DNA of 64,000 bases from Streptomyces nodosus. Lineage in GTDB: Bacteria > Actinomycetota > Actinomycetes > Streptomycetales > Streptomycetaceae. This document shows positions 32,566 through 40,542 of the stretch, one piece after another. Position numbers and translations under genes: made by a program. The DNA lies in the NCBI RefSeq assembly GCF_008704995.1, contig NZ_CP023747.1:3312501-3376500 (forward strand). Reading direction: 5' to 3'. Below the pieces are notes generated by a model. The model was not told the DNA's origin and made no database searches. It saw only the letters and a list, made by a program, of their open reading frames with translations. The stretch's first letter is position 1, and each line of letters begins with the position of its first letter.

Positions 32566-32753
32566 GACGCACCCTCCGGAACGTTGTCGGGGAAAGTGCA
32601 GGTCGAACACATGCCGAGCGAAGACGGGATGACGTATCCCGCGTCACGGCGACACTCGGGGCAGGTGCGGTGGGCGGCTTTGGTCTTGGCCAGAGCTGCC
32701 CAGCGGGCCGAGGTCATCAAACGCACCGGCTTGGCGCGGTCGATGCGGTAGAG
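32535..32753 (-). pseudogene. RRQRL-type zinc-binding AICE protein, 5'-truncated
   Basis: The frame keeps the C-terminal half of this AICE family: LYRIDRAKPVRLMTSARWAA, then HRTCPECRRDAGYVIP and LGMCSTC, giving two CxxC knuckles for zinc. Similarity stops at about 32753 and a stop codon lies just upstream, so the N-terminal half with the name-giving RRQRL segment is lost. It overlaps the SpdD relic start by 31 bp, as expected for neighbouring genes in an intact AICE. Confidence 0.65.
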
Positions 32754-32838
32754 ACACCTCAGGCGCTCATCGGGTCAAGTTGGTTGTGGTCGAACAGGGG
32801 GGTGCTTCTGTTCTGTGAAGTCGTGGCACGATCGGGGC

Positions 32839-33222
32839 GTGGAGAGTCCGGATCCCGCGTTGCGCCATCGCCTCCTGATGGAGGCACTCATCGTGTTGGC
32901 GGCGCCTGCGCCGGCCCAGACGGCATGGCTGGAGAAACACGGTGTCGTGGCGGATGAGATCGCCCTCGATTTCGATCACGCGTTCCGCATGGCCGAGCGC
33001 CTGGTGGAGGAGGGACTCCTCCGCCGTGGTGCACTACCCGACCTGCGGATGATCGATTCGATCTTCGATGAGATGACTCGCGATGAGTCCCCCGATCGGT
33101 GGACGACAGCGGCTCTGATCAGCGACGTCGGGTGGGGCCATGCCCGCGGGCTGGCCCAGCAGGTTCTGGCCCGGGAAGGCGTGGAGGCGTCGGTGCTGCC
33201 TGACATCTGTGTTATCCGGTAG
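32839..33222 (+). CDS. Hypothetical protein
   Basis: 127 residues from a GTG at 32839 (VESPDPALRHRLLMEALIVL). It is acidic, soluble and mostly helical, with EIALDFDHAFRMAERLVEEG and LRMIDSIFDEMTRDESPDRW. No family recognised; size and composition would fit an immunity or regulatory protein, but this is only impression. RBS is poor. It begins about 85 bp beyond the truncation point of the RRQRL relic. Confidence 0.55.
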   Translation: MESPDPALRHRLLMEALIVLAAPAPAQTAWLEKHGVVADEIALDFDHAFRMAERLVEEGLLRRGALPDLRMIDSIFDEMTRDESPDRWTTAALISDVGWGHARGLAQQVLAREGVEASVLPDICVIR

Positions 33223-33551
33223 CGCAGCCTGGTGGCTCAGGCCGATGCTGTCTGCGAGGGGACGCTCCCCTCGGGAAAGGCCACGGTCTCGTCATAGGTT
33301 CGGTTGTACTGCAGGCAGTGGTAGAGCTGGCCGATCATGCCCGGGAGCGGCGAACTGCTCCTAGTGGCGCGTCACCTCGTCGAGCAGCTCGGCCGGGAAG
33401 GAGACGGCCCGTACCCCGGCCGCTGCAATGCTCTTTCTTCTTGCCCGTTGGTGAGACATCAGCCCGGCGACCGCAGTCGGTCACCCTGCGTTGGGGTGGG
33501 CGTTGGCGTCCGCCGCTACTTTGCCCCCTCCGTCAACAGGGAGGGCGAGCG
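33223..33551. other. 329-bp gap, no gene seen
   Basis: No supported frame. It precedes the secreted protein gene and should hold its promoter; the end (GGGAGGGCGAGCG) is the RBS for the TTG start at 33552. Confidence 0.4.
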
Positions 33552-34325
33552 TTGAGAGGAAGAACAGTGTTGGCCGCGGCGTCGGTCGCGCTGGTTGCGG
33601 GTGTGCTGAGCGCGCCGGCTGCCCAGGCCGACTCGAAGGGCGACATCCGCATCACCAAGGTCGTGGTCAACCACGGCAAGAACGTGGTCGTCGGCACCAG
33701 TGGGAGGTTCACCTATCCCATCGCCGTCACGGTCAAGGACAACCACGGAGTCAAGGGCCTCACCCGGGTGAGCACCTTCAGCAGGGATCATCTGCTCGGC
33801 TTTGCGGCCTGGACGGGCACCTCCTGCAAGGAGACCAGCGCCACGACCTCCGTCTGCACGGCGACGATGACCATCGACCCGGCGTGGGCGCCGGTCCTCA
33901 CCGACAAGGTGAACCGTGTGGCCGGGGTCTGGGTGGTCAACGCTGATGCCAAGGCCAAGGACGGCGACTTCTGCGAGGGGGATGGCATCGCCTCCTACAA
34001 GGTCAAGCGGGCGTCCCGGCTGACCATCGATGCGACCCCGCAGCAGGTCGCCAAGAACGGGACGCTCACAGTGAAGGGCAAGTTGACCCGGGCCAACTGG
34101 GAGACCCTGAAGAACCCGGGCTTCGCAGGCCAAACGGTGCGGCTGCAGTTCAAGAAGTCCGGCACCTCTTCGTACAGCACGGTCAAGACCGTGACCACCG
34201 ACAGCACAGGCCGGCTGAGCGCGAAGGTAAAGATCACTGCCTCGGGCACGTGGCGTTGGAGCTTTTCCGGCACCACGACCACAGCGGCGGGATCGTCCAC
34301 CGGCAACAGCGTCAAGCTGAAGTAG
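33552..34325 (+). CDS. Secreted protein of unknown function
   Basis: 257 residues from a TTG start preceded by GGAGG at 7 nt. A signal peptide is clear: LRGRTVLAAASVALVAGVLS, then APAAQA-D as a good cleavage site. The mature part looks beta-rich with two Ig-like portions: DIRITKVVVNHGKNVVV with YPIAVTVKDNHGVKG, and later SRLTIDATPQQVAKNGTLTV through GTWRWSFSGTTTTA. Three cysteines remain after cleavage. Proteins with this two-part layout are frequent in Streptomyces secretomes, but no activity is known. A GTG at 33567 is an alternative start. Confidence 0.75.
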   Translation: MRGRTVLAAASVALVAGVLSAPAAQADSKGDIRITKVVVNHGKNVVVGTSGRFTYPIAVTVKDNHGVKGLTRVSTFSRDHLLGFAAWTGTSCKETSATTSVCTATMTIDPAWAPVLTDKVNRVAGVWVVNADAKAKDGDFCEGDGIASYKVKRASRLTIDATPQQVAKNGTLTVKGKLTRANWETLKNPGFAGQTVRLQFKKSGTSSYSTVKTVTTDSTGRLSAKVKITASGTWRWSFSGTTTTAAGSSTGNSVKLK

Positions 34326-34690
34326 TACCGGTGACCCCAGGCTTCCGGCTCGTGTGTCGGGAGCCTGGGGACGACCGTCACCGCGAGGTGGCGAATGCCG
34401 CGTTCGGCGGAACCCCGGCGCGGGCCCTGGCCCAGCCACCGGGGAGGATCAAGCAGGTTCGGCGCGTCACCCATGTCCTACGGCATAACCGCGGCTTCCG
34501 GGGAGAGCTTTGCCGGAAGCCCGAAGCGCAGCTCACGCAGCTTGCCTCTCAAATGCCGCGGTGGTCGGCGTGTGGGCCGACAGTTGCATATCACCTCGCA
34601 GGACGGCCGCTGTCTACGTATGGTCATGCGTCGAAGGCCACCCAGTCGAACAACGGCACGGGGGCATGCCGGGTCGGGGGCAGGGAGACG

Positions 34691-34879
34691 GTGAGCAGGA
34701 AACGCTACGTTGCCAGGGGCGTGCCGGGTGGCTACCGGATCTGGGACAACCGAGGACGCCGCTGGTGGGGCGACCTTTACGAATTGTGCCCCGACGACCT
34801 CCTGACCGAACTCAATGGTCAGGCGGACCAGGCGCGAATCACCGCGCTGTTGAAGCACTACAGAGCACTGAAGCGATAG
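34691..34879 (+). CDS. Small conserved hypothetical protein
   Basis: 62 residues: SRKRYVARGVPGGYRIWDNR, then RWWGDLYELCPDDLLTELNG. It is basic at the N-terminus and Trp-rich. The gene starts at a GTG at 34691 with AGGGAG close upstream. Similar short proteins with a G-G-x-R-I-W-x-N-R start are, from memory, common in Streptomyces mobile regions. Function unknown. It sits in the segment interpreted as an older element. Confidence 0.55.
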   Translation: MSRKRYVARGVPGGYRIWDNRGRRWWGDLYELCPDDLLTELNGQADQARITALLKHYRALKR

Positions 34880-34899
34880 GCGGCGCCGAGTGCTCGACG

Positions 34900-35046
34900 A
34901 TGCACACCACAAGCGCACCAGAAGGAGACCGAACTGACCGCGTACGACCCCAGGTGGAGCGTCCACTGGCCGAGGCGCCGCCCGAAGACGTGATCGGACT
35001 GCTGTCCCGGACCACGGAGGACTTGCGCAGCCGCTACGGTGGGTGA
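34900..35046 (+). CDS. Possible 48-residue protein
   Basis: An ATG at 34900, 20 bp after the previous gene, opens MHTTSAPEGDRTDRVRPQVE, ending TTEDLRSRYGG. Composition is plausible (acidic helix EDVIGLLSRTTEDLRSRY), but an RBS is lacking. An AGAAGGAGACC Shine-Dalgarno-like word lies inside it at 34917. Confidence 0.3.
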   Translation: MHTTSAPEGDRTDRVRPQVERPLAEAPPEDVIGLLSRTTEDLRSRYGG

Positions 35047-35094
35047 TCTCGGCGACGGAGGAGGCCGGCCAAGTTCTGAGCCGTCTGTTGGTCG

Positions 35095-35143
35095 CGTGCC
35101 ACAGCCGTGTCAGATACCAGGGTCAGCCACTGTCAACAAGGTG
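35095..35143. repeat. Diverged copy of the att-proximal repeat block
   Basis: CGTGCCACAGCCGTGTCAGA, then TACCAGGGTCAGCCACTGTC parallels 30274-30323 with a handful of changes. No tRNA-derived att core follows. It probably marks the former right end of a second, decayed element. No gene is seen between 35047 and 35322. Confidence 0.5.
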
Positions 35144-35322
35144 TCGGCGAGCGTTTTCCATGCCTGCCGGCTCGGCCATGGAAACGGTAGGTCACAGGCG
35201 CGGCCCTACCGTACGTCCCCGGCAGGCGTCGCCTGCAGGAATGGTGGGAAGAGGTCGCGACGCGCCAGGCGTGTCGTCTGCCCAGGACCAGCGAAGCGCC
35301 GCGGAAAGACGAGCGCGGCAGG

Positions 35323-36468
35323 TCAGCAGCGGCGGCGGGTGTTGAGGTGGGCGGCGCGGCGTGTCAGGTAGTCGCGCTCGGCGAGGTTGGGGGCCTTCCG
35401 GGCCGCCTCGGCGTAGAGCCGGGCCGCCGTCGTCAGGGCGCCGTCACGCTCCTGGAGGTACGCCGCCACCGCGGTGTGACGGGGCAGCGAGTCGTCCAGC
35501 GCGGCGAGCGCCGCGAGCCCGGCGCGTGGTCCGTCGGCCTCGCCGACGGCGACCGCACGGTTGAGCCGGACGACGGGGCTGTCGGTCAGGCGCACGAGTT
35601 CGTCGTACCACTCGACGATCTGCACCCAGTCGGTCTCCCCGGCGGTGGGTGCGTCGGCATGGAGGGCCGCGATGGCGGCCTGGGCCTGGAACTCGCCCAG
35701 CCGGTCGCGGGCGAGGGCCGCTTGCAGGATCTCGACGCCCTCAGCGATCGACTCGGTGTCCCACCGGTCGCGGTCCTGTTCGGCGAGCGGGACCAGGCTG
35801 CCGTCGGGCGCGGTGCGGGTGGCGCGCCGGGCGTGGTGGAGCAGCATGAGGGCGAGCAGCCCCGCCACCTCGGGGTGGTCGGCCCGGGCCGCGAGCTGCC
35901 GGGTGAGCCGGATGGCCTCGGCGGCGAGGTCGACGTCACCGGAGTAGCCCTCGTTGAAGACCAGGTAGAGGACGCGCAGCACGGTGGCGACGTCGCCGGG
36001 CTGGTCGAACCGCACGCCGGAGAGGGTGCGCTTGGCGCGGCTGATCCGCTGCGCCATGGTGGCCTCGGGCACGAGGTAGGCCTGGGCGATCTGGCGGGTG
36101 GTGAGCCCTCCGACGGCGCGCAGGGTGAGCGCGACGGCGGACGACGGCGTCAGCGAGGGGTGAGCGCACAGGAAGTAGAGCTGGAGCGTGTCGTCCACCG
36201 CGGGCGCGGGCCCGGGCGTCGGCTCCTCGTCGACGAGGTCCTCACGCCGGCGGCGGGCGGCGTCCGACCGCCTCGCGTCGAGAAAGCGGCGCCAGGCGAC
36301 GGTGACCAGCCAGCCCTTCGGGTCCTGCGGGGCGTCGGCCGGCCAGACGCGGACGGCTTCGACCAGCGCGTCCTGCACGGCGTCCTCGGCCGCCGCGAAG
36401 TCGGCTCCGCGACGGACGAGGATTCCGAGCACGCTCGGTGTGAGGCTGCGGAGCAGGGCCTCGTTCAT
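35323..36468 (-). CDS. ECF42-type RNA polymerase sigma factor
   Basis: 381 residues. N-terminal sigma2/sigma4 core: LGILVRRGADFAAAEDAVQD, KGWLVTVAWRRFLDARRSDA, then TTRQIAQAYLVPEATMAQRI. A long C-terminal TPR-like extension carries LYLVFNEGYSG, ALMLLHHARRATR, HTAVAAYLQERDGALTTAAR and LAERDYLTRRAAHLN, the mark of the ECF42 group. Group members lack an anti-sigma factor and are paired with DGPF (YCII-like) proteins. That gene is directly upstream, overlapping by 4 bp (ATGA at 36465-36468), so this ATG is chosen over one 60 bp further upstream. It should recognise its own operon promoter. Confidence 0.92.
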   Translation of the reverse strand: MNEALLRSLTPSVLGILVRRGADFAAAEDAVQDALVEAVRVWPADAPQDPKGWLVTVAWRRFLDARRSDAARRRREDLVDEEPTPGPAPAVDDTLQLYFLCAHPSLTPSSAVALTLRAVGGLTTRQIAQAYLVPEATMAQRISRAKRTLSGVRFDQPGDVATVLRVLYLVFNEGYSGDVDLAAEAIRLTRQLAARADHPEVAGLLALMLLHHARRATRTAPDGSLVPLAEQDRDRWDTESIAEGVEILQAALARDRLGEFQAQAAIAALHADAPTAGETDWVQIVEWYDELVRLTDSPVVRLNRAVAVGEADGPRAGLAALAALDDSLPRHTAVAAYLQERDGALTTAARLYAEAARKAPNLAERDYLTRRAAHLNTRRRC

Positions 36469-36884
36469 CGATGAGGGCACTCCGTGATGGTCGGCGAGGC
36501 GGCCAGGAACGGGCGGACCTCCAGCCACTCGTGGATCGGCTTCCCGGCTGCCCCGGGGGCGGCCGACAGCTCTCCGGCCAGCTCGACGGCACGCTCGTAG
36601 CTGTCGACGTCGATCACCATCCAGCCGGCGATGAGGTCCTTGGTCTCGGCGAACGGGCCGTCGGTGACCGGTGGGCGCCCCTCACCGTCGTACCGGACCC
36701 ATGCCCCCTCGGGGGCGAGCGCCTGGCCGTCGACGAACTCACCGGTCTGTTCGAGCCGGGCCGCGAAGTCGCTCATGTACTGCACATGCGCCGAGATCTC
36801 CTCCGGCGTCCACTGGTCCATCGGCACGTCGTTCACCGCTGCCGGAGCGCCGCGGTAGTGCTTGAGCAGCAAGTACTTCGCCAT
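36465..36884 (-). CDS. DGPF-domain (YCII-related) protein, ECF42 partner
   Basis: 139 residues. MAKYLLLKHYRGAP opens the YCII/DGPF fold and the name-giving VTDGPFAETKDLIAGW motif is intact. DGPF proteins are small dimeric alpha/beta-barrel proteins whose reaction is not known; their genes accompany ECF42 sigma factors. A perfect RBS (AAGGAGA) precedes the ATG at 36884, and translation is coupled to the sigma gene through an ATGA overlap. Confidence 0.92.
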   Translation of the reverse strand: MAKYLLLKHYRGAPAAVNDVPMDQWTPEEISAHVQYMSDFAARLEQTGEFVDGQALAPEGAWVRYDGEGRPPVTDGPFAETKDLIAGWMVIDVDSYERAVELAGELSAAPGAAGKPIHEWLEVRPFLAASPTITECPHR

Positions 36885-36935
36885 GGTGTTTCTCCTTGGT
36901 GCTGTGTGACCCATTGTGGTCGCGTTCACCCCGGG

Positions 36936-36962
36936 GACGGAGCCGGTCGCGGGTTCTCGACA
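36936..36962 (-). promoter_or_regulatory. Candidate ECF42-dependent promoter
   Basis: On the minus strand, TGTCGA (36957-36962) and CGTC (36936-36939) are separated by 17 bp, 52 bp upstream of the DGPF start codon. Published ECF42 promoters in Streptomyces have TGTCGA at -35 and CG(A/T)C at -10, as I recall, so autoregulation of the operon is likely. Confidence 0.6.
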
Positions 36963-37188
36963 TCGCCGTCCGGACTTTTTCGGTCCGACGCGTGTGATGT
37001 GGGTCACGATCCCCGTGACGAGTTTTCGAACGGGCGCGCTAACCTCTTGGTGGAACAGCCGGGCGCCGTCCCGCCCTCGGACGTGGTTTTCGGCTTCGGT
37101 ACGACGAGACTTCGCGCCGAGGGCCTGCGCGGAAATGCCTTCGCCCCATGAGCCAGGCCGACTGCGCCTGACCAGGCAATGTACGTCG

Positions 37189-37224
37189 AACAGCCCCCTT
37201 GGAGTGTTCTCCGAGGGGGCTGTT
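37189..37224 (-). terminator. Terminator after rpoA
   Basis: A 16-bp stem, AACAGCCCCCTTGGAG with CTCCGAGGGGGCTGTT (one G-T pair), and a 4-nt loop. It ends 12 bp downstream of the rpoA stop codon. It isolates rpoA from the ECF42 operon. Confidence 0.85.
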
Positions 37225-37236
37225 TCAGCGCGGCGT

Positions 37237-38253
37237 TCAGTACTGCTCGGTCTCCACGAAACCTGTGCTCGCGTTGTCGTCCGCGTCGAAGGCGGCGGCG
37301 GTCGGGTCGAATCCGGGCGGGCTGTCTTTGAGGGCCAGACCCAGGCCGGCCAGCTTCGCCTTGACCTCGTCGATGGACTTCGCACCGAAGTTACGGATGT
37401 CCAGCAGATCGGCCTCGGAGCGGGCCAGGAGCTCACCCACCGAATGGACCCCCTCGCGCTTGAGGCAGTTGTAGGAGCGGACCGTGAGCTCCAGCTCCTC
37501 GATCGGCAGCGCCAGATCGGCGGCCAGGGCGGCATCCGTCGGGGACGGACCCATGTCGATGCCCTCGGCATCGATGTTCAGCTCGCGCGCCAGACCGAAC
37601 AGCTCCACCAGCGTCTTGCCCGCGGACGCCATGGCATCCCGCGGACGCATGGCCTGCTTGGTCTCCACATCGACGATCAGCTTGTCGAAGTCCGTACGCT
37701 GCTCGACACGGGTCGCCTCCACCTTGTAGGTGACCTTGAGCACCGGCGAGTAGATCGAGTCGACCGGCACCCGGCCGATCTCCTGACCCACCTGCTTGTT
37801 CTGCACCGCGGAGACATAACCACGACCGCGCTCCACGGTCAGCTCCATCTCCAGCTTGCCCTTGCCGTTCAGCGTGGCCAGGACAAGATCGGGATTGTGC
37901 ACCTCGACACCGGCCGGAGGCGCGATGTCCGCGGCGGTGACCAGACCCGGACCCTGCTTACGCAGATACATCACCACCGGCTCGTCGTGCTCCGAGGAGA
38001 CGACCAGCTGCTTGATGTTGAGGATCAGGTCGGTGACATCCTCCTTCACGCCCGGCACGGTGGTGAACTCGTGCAGAACGCCGTCGACACGGATGCTGGT
38101 GACAGCAGCACCCGGAATCGACGACAGGAGGGTACGGCGAAGAGAGTTGCCGAGGGTGTAGCCGAAGCCCGGCTCCAGCGGCTCGATCACGAACCGGGAG
38201 CGGAACTCGTCGACGACCTCTTCGGTCAACGAGGGACGCTGAGCGATCAGCAC
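37237..38253 (-). CDS. rpoA: RNA polymerase alpha subunit, ectopic copy
   Basis: 338 residues, full length. Alpha-[43 protein letters not shown]. Alpha-[55 protein letters not shown]. No inactivating change is seen, and it ends in the Streptomyces tail FVETEQY. The normal context (rpsM-rpsK-rpsD before, rplQ after) is absent: downstream is an own terminator and the ECF42 operon, upstream a hairpin and a divergent small gene. It is therefore most likely a second rpoA. The GTG at 38253 has GGAGG at 9 nt. The CTD linker near the end ([12 protein letters not shown]) is shorter than I remember for S. coelicolor. Confidence 0.95.
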   Translation of the reverse strand: MLIAQRPSLTEEVVDEFRSRFVIEPLEPGFGYTLGNSLRRTLLSSIPGAAVTSIRVDGVLHEFTTVPGVKEDVTDLILNIKQLVVSSEHDEPVVMYLRKQGPGLVTAADIAPPAGVEVHNPDLVLATLNGKGKLEMELTVERGRGYVSAVQNKQVGQEIGRVPVDSIYSPVLKVTYKVEATRVEQRTDFDKLIVDVETKQAMRPRDAMASAGKTLVELFGLARELNIDAEGIDMGPSPTDAALAADLALPIEELELTVRSYNCLKREGVHSVGELLARSEADLLDIRNFGAKSIDEVKAKLAGLGLALKDSPPGFDPTAAAFDADDNASTGFVETEQY

Positions 38254-38314
38254 GAGGTATTGCCTCCAGTGTGTGGCGCCCGGTATGTGACGCCGTAGAC
38301 ACCATGAAGGGTAC

Positions 38315-38348
38315 GGGCGGTTCGGCCTCCCATGAGGCCGAACCGCCC
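38315..38348. terminator. Strong hairpin 62 bp upstream of rpoA
   Basis: A perfect 15-bp stem, GGGCGGTTCGGCCTC with GAGGCCGAACCGCCC, and loop CCAT. It lies between rpoA and the divergent small gene. As terminator it would stop read-through in either direction; as part of the rpoA leader it could control that mRNA. Only about 60 bp remain for an rpoA promoter on the gene side. Confidence 0.6.
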
Positions 38349-38470
38349 GACCCCGCCCGTCTGCCGTCCGGTGGCAGGCCCGGCTCCTGCCGGAGCGGAG
38401 CCCGACGATCAGCTTCTGCTACCCCTGGGATTCGGCCACCGGCGCGGTCCGGGGGTGCATACTGGGGGCG

Positions 38471-38692
38471 ATGACAAAGCCTGCTGCACCGAAGCGTCAT
38501 TTGCCTACCAGCCCCTTCAAGGCCCCGGCCACTCCGGCACCCAAGCATTTCGCCGTGGGCGACCAGGTCACACACGATGTGTACGGCCTCGGCCGGGTCA
38601 TCGGCATCGAGGATGGAATCGCCGCGCTCGTGGATTTCAGTTCGACGCAGATGCGGATCTTGAGCCCGTACGCCAAGATGACCAAGCTGTAG
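38471..38692 (+). CDS. Small CarD-like/SH3-like protein
   Basis: 73 residues: a basic, Pro-rich leader (KPAAPKRHLPTSPFKAPATP) and then FAVGDQVTHDVYGLGRVIGI-EDG, which resembles the beta-barrel start of CarD/TRCF RNA-polymerase-interacting domains and KOW-type barrels, ending STQMRILSPYAKMTKL. It is too short to be CarD. Similar small proteins are common in Streptomyces. It is divergent from rpoA. A link to transcription is suggested by fold and place only. Confidence 0.7.
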   Translation: MTKPAAPKRHLPTSPFKAPATPAPKHFAVGDQVTHDVYGLGRVIGIEDGIAALVDFSSTQMRILSPYAKMTKL

Positions 38693-38761
38693 GACCGCTG
38701 TGCCCGGTCACGGCACGCCAGGCCCCCTCTTCAGGGGCCTGTACCGAAAGGGAGACCTCTC

Positions 38762-38944
38762 ATCGATCCGACGTCGCTGTTCTCCGCCCTGGAAGGGCAA
38801 CCCCGCCGCGCCACTGCGGCATCACCGCCTCCGGCGACAAACCCCTTCCAGGCCCCGGACTTCGGGGAGGACGAGACCTTCCTGTTCGAGGATGTGCAGC
38901 AGCCCGCCTCGGGTATGCATGCCGCGCGGTCCAGGGCCGCTTAG
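38762..38944 (+). CDS. Possible small acidic protein without standard start codon
   Basis: An open frame following AAGGGAG (38747-38753) would start at ATC (38762): IDPTSLFSALEGQPRRATAA, then NPFQAPDFGEDETFLFEDVQ, ending SRAA at a TAG. The sequence looks protein-like, but no ATG/GTG/TTG is suitably placed. It may use a rare ATC start, or have lost its start codon. Confidence 0.3.
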   Translation: MDPTSLFSALEGQPRRATAASPPPATNPFQAPDFGEDETFLFEDVQQPASGMHAARSRAA

Positions 38945-38953
38945 CCGCCACCA

Positions 38954-39787
38954 CTAGCGCGGTGGTTCCGACGGCCCGCCGCGGGCCGTCTCCCGCCCCA
39001 CATCGGCACTCCCCCCGGTTTCGCGGCCTCGGTTGCGGGCGCGGGCCGCAGCTCTCTCGGCCTCGTCGCGGGTGACTTCGATGTAGAGGCGTTTCCCATA
39101 GGCATCGGTGATGTCGATGACGATGCCGGTCCAGTCCTCGGCGGGCTCCTCGGGTACATGCCCGAGCTGGTATTCGGCGCGCTGAAGCAGTTCCTCCGTC
39201 ACCCGCACCCCGGTCAGCCGCTCGGCGAGGGCGAAGGCCGACGCCTTGGTGTCGACGGGCCCGCTTGTTCCGCCCTCGTCGTCCGACAGGTCGAAACCGA
39301 CCTCGGCCAGCACCGCGTTGAGGGCGTCCGGAGTGCTTCCTTGCCTGACGGTGGGCCGTTCAAAGGTGGTGCGGAGTTCGCCGTCCACATACCACTGGAA
39401 AAAGTCCATGGGCTTGCCTCCGTTACTGGAATGCACCACGGCGCACCCGCCCGCCGACAGGGCCTCCAGGAAGCGCGGCTGCATCCCCATGCCCCCCTCC
39501 GCGAGATGCAGAACGAGCGTCCAGTCGCCTCCTTCGCCCGGGACGGTGAACGCGCCCGCGATGAAAGAATCGTCCCAGTAGTCCGTCGGGTCGAGCAGCT
39601 CGTCCTGCCGCTCGATCAGCGCGTCTGCCCCTGTGCATGTGCCCTGGGGCTCCGCCTCCATCACCCGCAGCACATCCCTCGGGGTGACGCCCCGTACCAG
39701 GGTCAGGGTGTAGCCGGTCTCCATTGCATAGTCGAGCAACGGAGAGGAACGTATCCAGGCGTAGTCGTGCGCGGTCACCGGAGTCAT
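38954..39787 (-). CDS. DUF6461-family protein
   Basis: 277 residues from the ATG at 39787 (MTPVTAHDYAWIRSSPLLDY). The conserved GYTLTLVRGVTPRDVLRVME element near the N-terminus is typical of DUF6461, followed by FIAGAFTVPGEGGDWTLVLH and a C-terminal Arg/Glu-rich tail (DEAERAAARARNRGRETGG). No reaction is known for the family. Single gene between a possible small gene and the VOC gene. Confidence 0.75.
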   Translation of the reverse strand: MTPVTAHDYAWIRSSPLLDYAMETGYTLTLVRGVTPRDVLRVMEAEPQGTCTGADALIERQDELLDPTDYWDDSFIAGAFTVPGEGGDWTLVLHLAEGGMGMQPRFLEALSAGGCAVVHSSNGGKPMDFFQWYVDGELRTTFERPTVRQGSTPDALNAVLAEVGFDLSDDEGGTSGPVDTKASAFALAERLTGVRVTEELLQRAEYQLGHVPEEPAEDWTGIVIDITDAYGKRLYIEVTRDEAERAAARARNRGRETGGSADVGRETARGGPSEPPR

Positions 39788-39900
39788 GCGCCACAGTCTG
39801 TCTGCCACCGCTGACAAGACCCCTCTGCGGCAGTCGCGGCAGTGGACGACCGGTGCCTCCGGCGGAGCGGCCGGACAGCTCTGGTGCGGAGGCCGGAGTG

Positions 39901-40338
39901 CTAGCCGCCGGGCGGCGGTTCCTCGCCGAAGACCCAGGGGGCCAGGACGACCAGCCAGCCGTCCGGGTCCTCGAAGAGGACGGCGCCGCGTTCCGGCCAG
40001 TACGGGTTCGCCGCGGGGACCGGGCTGTACCCGTGCTCGGTGAGCCGTCGGCACGCGGTGCTGACCGCCTCGGGGCCGCGGAGGTAGAGCACCAGCTGGT
40101 TCTCCGGATGCGGCTCGGGGATGCGGGGAGGGTCGCCGTGCTGGAGCAGCTCCATGTGCACCGGGGTGCCGGGCAGGCCGAGCAGGATGCCGTCGTAGCC
40201 GCGGTGGCCACGCCATTCGCCCAGCACCGGCAGGCCGAGGACATCGCGGTAGAAGACGAGGACCTCGTCGTACTTGGCGGTCGGCCGGGCGAAGCGCACG
40301 GCGCCGACCTCGAGGTGAGCGGGCCAGGAGTGGTGCAT
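39901..40338 (-). CDS. VOC (glyoxalase/bleomycin-resistance-like) protein
   Basis: 145 residues. Two beta-alpha-beta-beta-beta units: AVRFARPTAKYDEVLVFYRD with LGLPVLGEWRGHRGYDGILL, and AVSTACRRLTEHGYSPVPAA with GAVLFEDPDGWLVVLAPW. Potential metal residues include H8 and E in HMELL and LFEDPD. Members act as dioxygenases, isomerases or drug-binding proteins; the ligand here is unknown. It is a single gene in a gap-rich neighbourhood. Confidence 0.88.
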   Translation of the reverse strand: MHHSWPAHLEVGAVRFARPTAKYDEVLVFYRDVLGLPVLGEWRGHRGYDGILLGLPGTPVHMELLQHGDPPRIPEPHPENQLVLYLRGPEAVSTACRRLTEHGYSPVPAANPYWPERGAVLFEDPDGWLVVLAPWVFGEEPPPGG

Positions 40339-40500
40339 GAGCCGATGCTGGCACGAGGGAAGCGGAGTACGGCATCGGACTTTGGGCGTACGACCGGGTC
40401 ACAGGTTCGGCCACGGGTGTCGAACCGCTGAGGCGGGTGTGGCCGGACCAGGGCGGGAACGCCTCGGCGCACTCCCGGGCCGGGCGATCGTCGCCCGGCG

Positions 40501-40542
40501 TGCGGATACATCGCTGCGGATACATGGCTGCGGATACATGGC
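40501..40542 (+). repeat. Three 14-bp tandem repeats
   Basis: TGCGGATACATSGC occurs three times head-to-tail (40501-40514, 40515-40528, 40529-40542; S is C in the first and G in the others). It is in the 470-bp gap before the HAD gene, which otherwise shows no gene. TGTATCCGCA on the other strand makes a GTATCC-rich array that might bind a regulator. Confidence 0.6.

Noticed and set aside
32102..32647. 181-residue Arg/Ala-rich minus-strand frame
   Set aside because: It runs over the SpdD and RRQRL relics in another frame and has no protein-like features.
37237..38253. Canonical chromosomal rpoA locus
   Set aside because: Neighbouring genes are not ribosomal protein genes, so I treat it as an ectopic copy rather than the normal operon.
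38471..38692. CarD transcription factor
   Set aside because: Only the first barrel strands resemble CarD; the protein is less than half the needed length and lacks the helical DNA-binding part.
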